In this document: piece after piece, positions 1 through 5,516 of the stretch
Layout: each line of letters begins with the position of its first letter
Position numbering within the stretch: position 1 is the first letter of the stretch
DNA from: Candidatus Fermentithermobacillaceae bacterium UBA3951
GTDB lineage: Bacteria > Bacillota > Sulfobacillia > Fermentithermobacillales > Fermentithermobacillaceae
Assembly (NCBI GenBank): GCA_002385465.1
Contig: DGDN01000039.1
Coordinates: forward strand, 1-9,715
Reading direction: 5' to 3'
DNA: 9,715 nucleotides
Made by a program: the position numbers and the translations under genes
Notes under the pieces: model-generated
What the model was told of the DNA's origin: nothing
Databases searched by the model: none
Seen by the model: the letters and a program-made list of their open reading frames with translations, nothing else

Positions 1-251
1 AGGCTCCTGAGTGACTATCTGCTCGAAGTCGGTTCGGATTAGCGCCGTTAACACCCCTTAGAACAGGGCCTCTTTCGAGGGGGCCATTACCTGGCCGCGC
101 TAAACCCAACGGATTGTTCGGAGCCCCACCCCTTCGTACCGGGGGAGGGAAAGGCCGTGCTTGCCGCACTCTGAATGATAGACGTGGTAGCTGCCGAGCA
201 CTGCGACGCCGCTTCTGGGCTCTCATGGTAACCATTCGGTCTTCGTGGCCC
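1..251. other. Unassigned flank left of the IS
   Basis: I find no gene here that I can defend. A minus-strand frame is open from an ATG at 235 to the left edge, but its product is dominated by Arg, Pro and Gly, it has no good ribosome-binding site (GAGGG lies about 13 nt upstream), and it resembles no family I know, so I do not call it. The stretch has short dyads: GGCCA/TGGCC at 81-95, and a small CCTC-GAAA-GAGG stem-loop on the minus strand around 70-83. If the IS21 copy were removed, this DNA would follow directly on the stop codon (252-254) of the gene it interrupts, so it belongs to the same resident element or its flank. Confidence 0.3.
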
Positions 252-276
252 TCACTTGTGACCAAGTGTTGCTGTC
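252..276 (-). pseudogene. Detached 3' end of the IS-interrupted gene
   Basis: On the minus strand, the bases directly outside the IS left end continue the frame of the gene read from 3518 when the IS and one target duplication are removed: codons for T-L-G-H-K followed by TGA (complement of 252-254). This is a reconstruction. Because the tail is so short, the match in frame is weak evidence alone, but it agrees with the near-identical hexamers GCTGTC and TCTGTC at the two IS junctions. Confidence 0.5.
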
Positions 277-348
277 TGTCGCCAATCACGAAATTCCCCC
301 GGGGGTGCGTCAAACAATTCCCCCACCCCACGGTCGTGAAATTCCCAC
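277..348. repeat. IS21 left end, three repeats at 24-bp period
   Basis: The terminal inverted repeat (277-300) is followed by two further copies of its inner part. Units of the type TCAxxxAATTCCCCC begin at 286, 310 and 334, exactly 24 bp apart. In IS21 elements such repeats are transposase (IstA) binding sites. The third copy is degenerate (TCGTGAAATTCCCAC). Confidence 0.85.
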
Positions 349-371
349 GTTGGGTGGCGCGAATATTTAGT

Positions 372-1178
372 TCAAGATCCGGTCGTCACCTCCTCCTTGT
401 CAACTGGAAATGAAGATGAGCTTGCGTCGGCGCCGGCCCGCCCTCGGTCGGGGCGCCGGAGCGGGCGGTAGCTCTTTCCCTCCATCAGGATATAGTGAGA
501 GCTGTTGATAAGGCGGTCAAGGGCCCCCTCCGCCAGGACTGGATTGGGGAAGAGCGCATACCAGTCCTTCGGGGCTCGGTTCGATACCACCATGAGCGAG
601 CCGCTGCGGTAGCGTTCGCAGACGAGCTCGTAGAAGTCCTCGGCCTGGAGCGGGGTGAAATCGCGCAGCCCAAAGTCGTCGATGATGAGGAGGTCGGGCC
701 CGAGGTAGGTGCGCATGCGTCTCTCGAAAGTGCCGTCGGCGTGGCCTCCGCCGAGATCGGCAAGTAGCTTCGAGGCCTTCCGATAGACGACGCTATAGCC
801 CCTCTGACAGGCAATGTGCCCAAGTGCCTGTGATATGTGCGACTTGCCGACTCCAACTGGCCCGCAGATGATGACCGATTCTTTGCGTTCGAGGTACCCA
901 CATGTGGCAAGGTCCCGGATGGTCGTGGCCGGGATCTTCGGGTTGTAGCCGAAGTCAAACTCAGAAAGCGTCTTGACCTCTTCAAATCGCGCACGGGCCA
1001 CCCGCTGAGCGAGCGCCTGGTTCGCCCGGCGGTTAATCTCATCTTCGAGCAATAGGTCGAGGAATTCAAGGTATCCGAGTTTCTCCTTTTGGGCTTGTTC
1101 TAAGCGTAAGTCCAGCGTATCGAGCATGCGTCCGAGCATTAACCGTTTGAGTTTCTTTTCGAGCTCATGAGTCTGCAT
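372..1178 (-). CDS. istB: IS21-family transposition helper ATPase IstB
   Basis: A 268-residue AAA+ ATPase of the DnaC-like IstB family, which assembles on DNA and recruits and activates the IstA transposase at the target. The N-terminal helical region (about residues 1-75) is the usual IstB domain. The ATPase domain shows Walker A GPVGVGKS (106-113) and Walker B LLIIDDFG (163-170, Asp167/Asp168), followed by the typical SNRAPKDWY segment. Length is close to that of known IstB proteins, with a Ser-rich C-terminal tail. The ATG at 1178 lies 5 nt after the istA stop, and its Shine-Dalgarno (GGGAGGAG) lies inside the last codons of istA, so the two genes are probably translationally coupled. No lesion is visible. 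Confidence 0.95.
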   Translation of the reverse strand: MQTHELEKKLKRLMLGRMLDTLDLRLEQAQKEKLGYLEFLDLLLEDEINRRANQALAQRVARARFEEVKTLSEFDFGYNPKIPATTIRDLATCGYLERKESVIICGPVGVGKSHISQALGHIACQRGYSVVYRKASKLLADLGGGHADGTFERRMRTYLGPDLLIIDDFGLRDFTPLQAEDFYELVCERYRSGSLMVVSNRAPKDWYALFPNPVLAEGALDRLINSSHYILMEGKSYRPLRRPDRGRAGADASSSSFPVDKEEVTTGS

Positions 1179-1183
1179 TCAAT

Positions 1184-2743
1184 TCACTCCTCCCGTACAT
1201 CGGCCTCTATGCCAAAAGCATCAATCCCATGCAAGAGCGCTCCTGTGCTGCAACAAGTCTGTTCAGGGGCGGGCTGTTCGTCAAGTCCACGGGACAGGAT
1301 GCCCTTTACGGTCCTATAGCGGGCATCGCCGAAGCTAAGAGCCCTTGAGCAGGCTCGGTCGAGCCTCTCGGCGCCGTACGTGTCACAAAGCCGAATCACA
1401 CCTTGAGCCTGGCGCAGGTGAGTCAGGGTTTCCTCCCGGAGAAGCTCGAGTACCAGCTTAAACACCGATTCTCCCATCTGCTTTGCTTGGCGGATGCACC
1501 ACTGCGGGGTCCTTTGGAAAAACGCGATCTTGTCGGCCGGAAGATCCGCCGGGTCAGTCTGCCTCCGTTCACCGGGCATGCGTATGTGGGTCTTTACGAG
1601 TTCATCCCCCAGGTAGAACTGGACTTTCTTATCGCTGACCCTCACCTGTAGTTCCTGGCCGATATACCGCCAGGGCACCGAGTAGAGCACGCGTTTTACC
1701 GCGCAGTGGGAGTCCGGCCCCACCTTGGCAGTCTGCCACACGGCAAGCTCCCAGGGCTCAGGTAGCGGCTTTAATGCGGCTTTTTCGATGAGGTTATAGG
1801 CCTCAAGAGGCCTCTGCCCGGTTGTGCCGTGGATCCTCATGCCAGCGACTTCGGTGCACCACCTCAAGGCTTCCCGCTCGATCTCAGCAAACGAGGAAAA
1901 CACCCGCCCCCTAAAGAAGCTATCCCGTACATACGGAACGACTCGTTCGACCCGGGGCTTGTCCTTGGGCTTTCCCTTACGGCAGGGGTCTATCAGCACG
2001 CCATAGTGGGCGGCAAGCTCTTCATATGCCCGGTTGAGCTGTGGCTCGTAGATATCGGGTTTGAGCACCCCATCGGTCAGATTATCGAGGACGAGGCGCC
2101 GAGGAACCCCTTGGAAGAACTCAAGACCTCCGACGTTACACTCAAGCCAGGAGCGCTTGTCCATACGCATGACAGGCCGGATGAACATGTGCCTGCTAAA
2201 CGAAAGCACCATGATGAAGACCCAGAGCCTGTGACAGGTCCCGGTGCGAGGATCGCCCCATCTGCCCAGGTATCCGAAATCAAGCTGGACTTCCTCCCCC
2301 GGCGGCACTTCCGGACGATAAACCGTGACCTCGTTCGGTGTGACAAGTGCGTCCGGCATCATGGCCCGGACATACCTGCGGAAGGAGCTCACGCTCACGT
2401 CCACACCCGTTGCTTCACGTAGCCGCTGCCATACCGTGCTCATGCAATTGGTCGCAAGCCCCTCGGCGATGTAGTCTCGGTACCTATCGAGCTCGCCAAA
2501 GCAACTCGAACGCGCTGCCTGATCGACGATCTCGGGGAAGCGCTCTTTTACGAAAGCCTTCCACTCCTCAGGCGTGTTTTGCCCGTCTTGCCTAAACCCC
2601 GCCTCAACCGCAGCCCGGATATACTTGCGTACAGTCTTCCTGTCCACACCCAGGCTCTGTGCGATGCAACGAAAACCCCTTCCGGCTTGCCAGTGACGAT
2701 AGATTTCGATGATGTCGCGCATAGCGAAGCTCCTTCTTCCCAT
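1184..2743 (-). CDS. istA: IS21-family transposase IstA
   Basis: A 519-residue DDE transposase that cuts and joins the IS ends. An N-terminal helix-turn-helix (about residues 15-42, around SLGVDRKTVRKY) precedes an RNase-H-like integrase core. Likely catalytic residues are Asp155 in VQLDFG, Asp220 in LVLDNLTDG and Glu266 in KDKPRVERVVPYV. The C-terminal part (about 340-430) is the usual beta-rich region. I chose the ATG at 2743 because AGGAGG stands 7 nt upstream; an in-frame GTG at 2761 would add six residues but lies before that ribosome-binding site. It is followed 5 nt later by istB. The right-end repeat array (2800-2928) lies immediately upstream and should contain or border its promoter. 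Confidence 0.95.
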   Translation of the reverse strand: MGRRSFAMRDIIEIYRHWQAGRGFRCIAQSLGVDRKTVRKYIRAAVEAGFRQDGQNTPEEWKAFVKERFPEIVDQAARSSCFGELDRYRDYIAEGLATNCMSTVWQRLREATGVDVSVSSFRRYVRAMMPDALVTPNEVTVYRPEVPPGEEVQLDFGYLGRWGDPRTGTCHRLWVFIMVLSFSRHMFIRPVMRMDKRSWLECNVGGLEFFQGVPRRLVLDNLTDGVLKPDIYEPQLNRAYEELAAHYGVLIDPCRKGKPKDKPRVERVVPYVRDSFFRGRVFSSFAEIEREALRWCTEVAGMRIHGTTGQRPLEAYNLIEKAALKPLPEPWELAVWQTAKVGPDSHCAVKRVLYSVPWRYIGQELQVRVSDKKVQFYLGDELVKTHIRMPGERRQTDPADLPADKIAFFQRTPQWCIRQAKQMGESVFKLVLELLREETLTHLRQAQGVIRLCDTYGAERLDRACSRALSFGDARYRTVKGILSRGLDEQPAPEQTCCSTGALLHGIDAFGIEADVREE

Positions 2744-2799
2744 TCTAGCACCTCCTGGCACTAGAATGGCAGATCTGGAAACTGCGCGCCACCACAGGT

Positions 2800-2928
2800 G
2801 GGTGAATTTCTTGATTGCCCCCCGGGTGAATTACGTGATTGCGGGGTGGGGGAATTACGTGATTGTCGGGTGGGTGAATTTCTTGACGTTTTCACGCCTT
2901 ACGTGGGGGAATTACTTGACCGTCGACA
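2800..2928. repeat. IS21 right end, five repeats
   Basis: Five copies of a GGGTGAATTxCxTGAxx / GGGGGAATTACxTGAC unit start at 2800, 2824, 2848, 2872 and 2905. The first four are exactly 24 bp apart and the outermost is spaced 33 bp. The outermost copy is part of the terminal inverted repeat ending at 2928. They are inverted relative to the three repeats of the left end. They are presumably IstA binding sites, and the region also lies just upstream of istA, so IstA binding could influence its own expression (inference). Confidence 0.85.
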
Positions 2929-3518
2929 TCTGTCATAGGTGGGCTGCCAAGATGCTGAGCTGAATCAGGAGACTGAAGACCCGTGGCATAGGCGATTATC
3001 TGCTCTAATAGCCGATGCTTCTTCGCCCACAACTCCTGCATGTACCTGAATGCTACTGCCTGCGCGGGCCGGGTGTAACAGGAACCCTTCACCGGGACCC
3101 GGCGTACCAGGTCGGGCTCATTGGCGAGTAACCTATGGCACCTTTCGATGAGAATCTCTGTCATGGCGTACACGTGGCAGAGCCCCTTATCTTGTACGCC
3201 TAATGCCGTGAGTTCCTTGTCCAGCCTTTCCCTGAACCATAGGTAGTGTTCCACCTCTAGGGGGCAGGGGTCTCCGTAGTCGATGGACTCGAGTACGCTC
3301 TGCCCGCCCTCTACTTGTAAGAGCTCACAGAGCTGGCGGAAGTGGCATCTATCCTTCTTACAGCGGAGGAAGCCCCCAGTCCTCAAGCCATGCTTGGTGG
3401 AATTCAGCGAGGCTATTTTCTTGCCCCTTTCTGTTATTGGCCCTGACCTATCGGGGGGCGGCAGGTTGCGCTTTACTGCCTCTATGCCGGCTCTTGTCTT
3501 AGGTCCCTTTCTAACCAT
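2892..3518 (-). CDS. Cysteine-cluster phage-type protein (possibly small terminase-like), 3' end replaced by IS21
   Basis: This frame encodes 208 residues, of which 1-196 are native and the last 12 are read from inside the IS21 right end. The basic N-terminus has an RGKKIASLNSTKHGLRTGG stretch (about 31-49). A cysteine cluster follows: C53, C58, C64 and C85 (the last in DPCPLE), a spacing suggesting a metal site. The rest looks alpha-helical. I recall this combination (NxxKHG motif, Cys cluster, helical body, about 200 residues) from uncharacterised phage-associated proteins, some near terminase genes, so a small-terminase-like packaging role is possible but not shown. The ATG at 3518 has a GAGGGG ribosome-binding site 8 nt upstream. 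Removing the IS and one copy of the 6-bp duplication gives a continuation of only six codons (E/A-T-L-G-H-K) and a TGA at 252-254, so the native protein was probably 202 residues and the disruption may be mild. Confidence 0.7.
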   Translation of the reverse strand: MVRKGPKTRAGIEAVKRNLPPPDRSGPITERGKKIASLNSTKHGLRTGGFLRCKKDRCHFRQLCELLQVEGGQSVLESIDYGDPCPLEVEHYLWFRERLDKELTALGVQDKGLCHVYAMTEILIERCHRLLANEPDLVRRVPVKGSCYTRPAQAVAFRYMQELWAKKHRLLEQIIAYATGLQSPDSAQHLGSPPMTDVDGQVIPPRKA

Positions 3519-4252
3519 ACGATGTCCCCCTCTTTATGTACTGGTTTGTTTGGTACAGGAAACCGGGTTCTGCTTTTTCCCGGGGAGGGTAATGCGTTGT
3601 TGCGTTGTGTATATCTACGCTCGGTTCTGATGATCCTGTCGGATTATGTCTTCGCAAGAGGGTGCCAATGCCGTCTCGGAATACCATCTCCTTCAGGTCG
3701 CCCAGCTGACGTGCGATGTGGCTCTCGCTGCACCGCTTTGCACCGTCGCGTACACCCCCAGAGATGATGGGGGCGTTCTCGACGGCGCTCCTCGAAAGAA
3801 TGGGGTCCGGGGTTACGCCAGTGACATGTGAGGCCGTTATGGGGGACGTGCTAGACGGCTTCGTCGATAGAAGACCAGCTCAAATAATGGATGTTGGGTT
3901 AGGTGCCCACAATCCGCATGGATGGGTATCGGGGCCATCAATCGCCGGTGTGACACGCGTACCAGGAACGAAAAAACTAGCTGTTGGTGCTCACGAACGT
4001 TCTGGGTTTGCATTATCCCACGCCTTCTCACGGGTCCAACAACACTCGGTGCGCCTCAGCTGGGGCTTTCGCCTACAGTCCTCGAAATTGGGCCCTTCCT
4101 CCTATATTATACTCGACATATTCGACCAGCTAACGATTCCGCGCGGATAAGTGCCTCAAACGGGTGGCCTCGAGAATGCAACGGAGGCACAGCCTAGGAG
4201 CGCAAGCGTAGAGACTCCACTTAACCAGAGCACCGGTACATAGTGAAAGACT

Positions 4253-4326
4253 AGGGTGCTCGTGATGGGCCTCCGACAGGCACCCTCCACCGCCGCGTCA
4301 AGCTGACCGAGCAAATGGAGGGTGCC
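4253..4326. repeat. Three-armed, mutually exclusive stem-loop
   Basis: The middle arm GGCACCCTCCA (4279-4289) pairs perfectly over 11 bp with TGGAGGGTGCC (4316-4326) across a 26-nt loop. Its first seven usable bases GCACCCT (4280-4286) can instead pair with AGGGTGC (4253-4259) across 20 nt. The two helices cannot form together. This is the geometry of an attenuator or of a conformational RNA switch. No U-run follows either helix on either strand, so intrinsic termination is not supported. An eight-base complement of the first arm (AGCACCCT) recurs at 4544-4551. Confidence 0.5.
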
Positions 4327-4577
4327 GACCGTCCGAAAGCCCTATATGCCTTAACACGTGCTGGACATGCGCTGTAGTCATCCCACCCATGGTGGAGTCC
4401 CCTAAGCCGCGGAAGTTGCACGCTGTGCCAGCCAAGCTGTTGAGTGCCTCGTGGAGCGTCGCCGGGGACCGCCGGTCCCATCCCACGATCTGATTTCTGT
4501 AAACTGCTCCCGGCAATGCTACGTTGACCCTTTTTCAGGATGAAGCACCCTGTGTCCCTCAGTTTCACACAGGTTTT

Positions 4578-4600
4578 AGTCCTTCTATGTCGGAAGGACT
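4578..4600. repeat. Perfect 8-bp stem-loop after the zinc-ribbon gene
   Basis: AGTCCTTC (4578-4585) and GAAGGACT (4593-4600) are perfect inverted repeats separated by 7 nt. The structure lies about 40 nt past the stop codon of the minus-strand gene 4641-5159. On the minus strand the bases after the stem are AAAACC, not a U-run, so it is not a canonical intrinsic terminator. It could protect a 3' end or be a protein site. Confidence 0.45.
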
Positions 4601-4633
4601 TGTTGGACGCGCAACCTGGCTACTTGTCCCAAT

Positions 4634-4652
4634 GTGGACCCTATCGGTCCAC
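4634..4652. repeat. Perfect 7-bp hairpin spanning the stop codon
   Basis: GTGGACC (4634-4640) and GGTCCAC (4646-4652) flank the 5-nt loop CTATC, which contains the complement of the TAG stop (4641-4643) of the minus-strand gene. With the stem-loop at 4578-4600 it forms a pair of hairpins at the 3' end of that message. No U-run follows. Confidence 0.45.
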
Positions 4653-5159
4653 CCCCTTCCCATGGCGAGAGTCCGGCCACCCGGGATGTAGCTCACTTGG
4701 AGTGAACCACTCATTCCCAATCCTACCGCTCTTCCTCGCCCATGAGATGATAGCCTCTAGATCAGATTGAAAGTAGTACCCCGGCCCCATGTTTGGCTCG
4801 ATTACCCCCTCACGTTTGGCTTCCTCGAAAAACGGTCGGGCCGCTTCGTAATTGGGTATATGAAGTCTCTTGATCATCTCAAGGACACTCTCCAGAGGAA
4901 GCTCACCCTCGCTGGCAAGGAAAAGAAGCTCCATCAGGCCATCCGGCCACCTGAGGAAGTGATCAAGCCCCATATCATACACATGCCCGCCGTCCTTGGC
5001 AAACTCAACAGCCGAGTTAAACCGACATTCTCTCGTCTTGTGGACAAGCTGGAGGTCGCGGCCCGTCGGTCGACCCTCCGCATTGTAGTATGAAACCCAC
5101 TGAACCCATCCCTGCTTCGGATCTTCTATTAGCCCACCGCACTTATCACAGTACCACAT
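4641..5159 (-). CDS. Uncharacterised zinc-ribbon-like protein
   Basis: A 172-residue protein with no function I can name. It opens with MWYCDKCGG, a CxxC knuckle (C4, C7), and H40 plus C45 (in LVHKTREC) could complete a zinc site. A WPDGLMELL segment near 71-79 and a helical region follow (VLEMIKRLHIPNYEAARPFFEEAKREGVI, about 92-120, spanning two helices), which I recall as a conserved block in hypothetical proteins of Firmicutes mobile regions. A short C-terminal part ends in basic residues. The ATG at 5159 is preferred because GGGAGG stands 7-8 nt upstream. The frame stays open to 5486, but that extension is Arg/Pro-rich, lacks a ribosome-binding site and overlaps the structured non-coding region. 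It is oriented with the replication gene and separated from it by 357 bp. Confidence 0.8.
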   Translation of the reverse strand: MWYCDKCGGLIEDPKQGWVQWVSYYNAEGRPTGRDLQLVHKTRECRFNSAVEFAKDGGHVYDMGLDHFLRWPDGLMELLFLASEGELPLESVLEMIKRLHIPNYEAARPFFEEAKREGVIEPNMGPGYYFQSDLEAIISWARKSGRIGNEWFTPSELHPGWPDSRHGKGVDR

Positions 5160-5294
5160 GGCAGAACCTCCCTCTATCTCATCGCTGTCATCACTACGCG
5201 CGTTGAACCCGTCAATGACAAACCCGTCGCGCACAGTCCAAAGGCGCAAAATTGCTCTCCTCGGGCGTAGCAGGTCTCCGCTAGCCCATACGCG

Positions 5295-5314
5295 TGTCGT
5301 AAACCTTGTCGTAA
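5295..5314 (+). repeat. Iteron pair TGTCGTAA x2
   Basis: Two exact direct copies of TGTCGTAA begin at 5295 and 5307 and are separated by 4 nt (12-bp period, close to one helical turn, so both would lie on nearly the same DNA face). They are mirrored by the pair at 5493-5512. Confidence 0.7.
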
Positions 5315-5492
5315 GGGCGTTTTCTGACCGAAGATCCTGCATATGGCCGGGTATTCTTGGGAAGACCCCTGGAGGGGGTCTGCTGGGGCGGGATGTACCG
5401 AGCCCAGGACATCTCTCGGTGCCGTACACCCCGTCCCTTGTGAATTCTGTCATAATCCCACATCTAGCTGGGACTAAGCTCCGCAATCGGTC

Positions 5493-5512
5493 TTACGACA
5501 GTTCCTACGACA
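5493..5512 (-). repeat. Iteron pair, opposite orientation
   Basis: TTACGACA (5493) and CTACGACA (5505) are reverse complements of the TGTCGTAA unit, again with a 12-bp period. The second copy differs at one base. The pair ends 4 nt outside the stop codon of the primase-helicase gene. Confidence 0.7.
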
Positions 5513-5516
5513 ACGG

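Larger units (their letters stand above)
277..2928 (-). mobile_element. IS21-family insertion sequence, complete
   Basis: This is a 2652-bp element carrying istA and istB in the usual order, transcribed on the minus strand. Its ends are 24-bp inverted repeats that both start with TGTCG and end with AATTCCCCC (277-300 and the complement of 2905-2928), matching at 19 of 24 positions. TG...CA termini are normal for IS21. Flanking hexamers GCTGTC (271-276) and TCTGTC (2929-2934) agree at 5 of 6 bases and are probably the target duplication with one later change. Both genes are intact with all catalytic motifs, so the copy may still be active. It is inserted near the 3' end of the gene now read from 3518. 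Confidence 0.93.
3519..4640. other. Long stretch without a convincing gene, rich in inverted repeats
   Basis: This is about 1.1 kb between two minus-strand genes. Open frames exist on both strands (the longest is 3716-4150 on the plus strand) but none has a ribosome-binding site, a recognisable domain or protein-like composition throughout. Two overlapping plus-strand frames (3646-3831 and 3716-4150) could be a decayed gene with a frameshift, but I recognise neither product. Perfect dyads are frequent: 4253-4259/4280-4286, 4279-4289/4316-4326, 4465-4470/4474-4479, 4578-4585/4593-4600 and 4634-4640/4646-4652. I see no tRNA, rRNA or known riboswitch. The stretch may hold non-coding RNA, leader sequence for the downstream gene, or eroded cargo. 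Confidence 0.4.
5160..5516. other. Structured non-coding region, candidate replication origin
   Basis: This is a 357-bp gap directly behind the primase-helicase gene. Two direct copies of TGTCGTAA with a 12-bp period (5295-5302 and 5307-5314) face two copies of the reverse complement with the same 12-bp period (TTACGACA 5493-5500 and CTACGACA 5505-5512, one mismatch). The 178 bp between the pairs contain stem-loops AGACCCC/GGGGTCT (5363-5369/5375-5381) and ACCGAG/CTCGGT (5397-5402/5415-5420), the latter near the midpoint of the array. Short iterons on both sides of a structured core next to the replication gene are how SaPI-type origins are laid out. The core is not strikingly AT-rich, which counts against the idea. 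Confidence 0.45.

Noticed and set aside
1..235. Minus-strand frame open to the left edge
   Set aside because: It has weak translation signals, an Arg/Pro/Gly-rich product and no recognisable family; an open frame of this length is not surprising in GC-rich DNA.
114..413. Plus-strand open frame of 99 codons
   Set aside because: It crosses the left end of the IS21 element and the istB stop, has no ribosome-binding site, and its composition is that of non-coding GC-rich DNA.
2800..2928. Regularly spaced repeats resembling a CRISPR array
   Set aside because: The 24-bp period leaves spacers of only about 7 bp, and the units are copies of the IS21 terminal inverted repeat.
3716..4150. Plus-strand 144-codon frame
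   Set aside because: It has no Shine-Dalgarno, no domain I recognise, and overlaps two other frames of similar quality; kept only as a possible decayed remnant.
4180..4290. Group I intron core-like words (AGAGACT, AAAGACTA)
   Set aside because: The paired P7 strand (TAGTC-type) and the P/Q elements are missing, so the core cannot be assembled.
4251..4568. Minus-strand 105-codon frame and a second overlapping one (4298-4516)
   Set aside because: Both run through the three-armed repeat structure, lack ribosome-binding sites and resemble no family.
4578..4652. Intrinsic terminator after the zinc-ribbon gene
   Set aside because: The stems are good but no U-run follows in the direction of transcription.
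5160..5486. N-terminal extension of the zinc-ribbon gene
   Set aside because: It is Arg/Pro-rich, has no ribosome-binding site and covers the iteron/hairpin region, whereas the ATG at 5159 has a clear GGGAGG and starts right at the CxxC motif.
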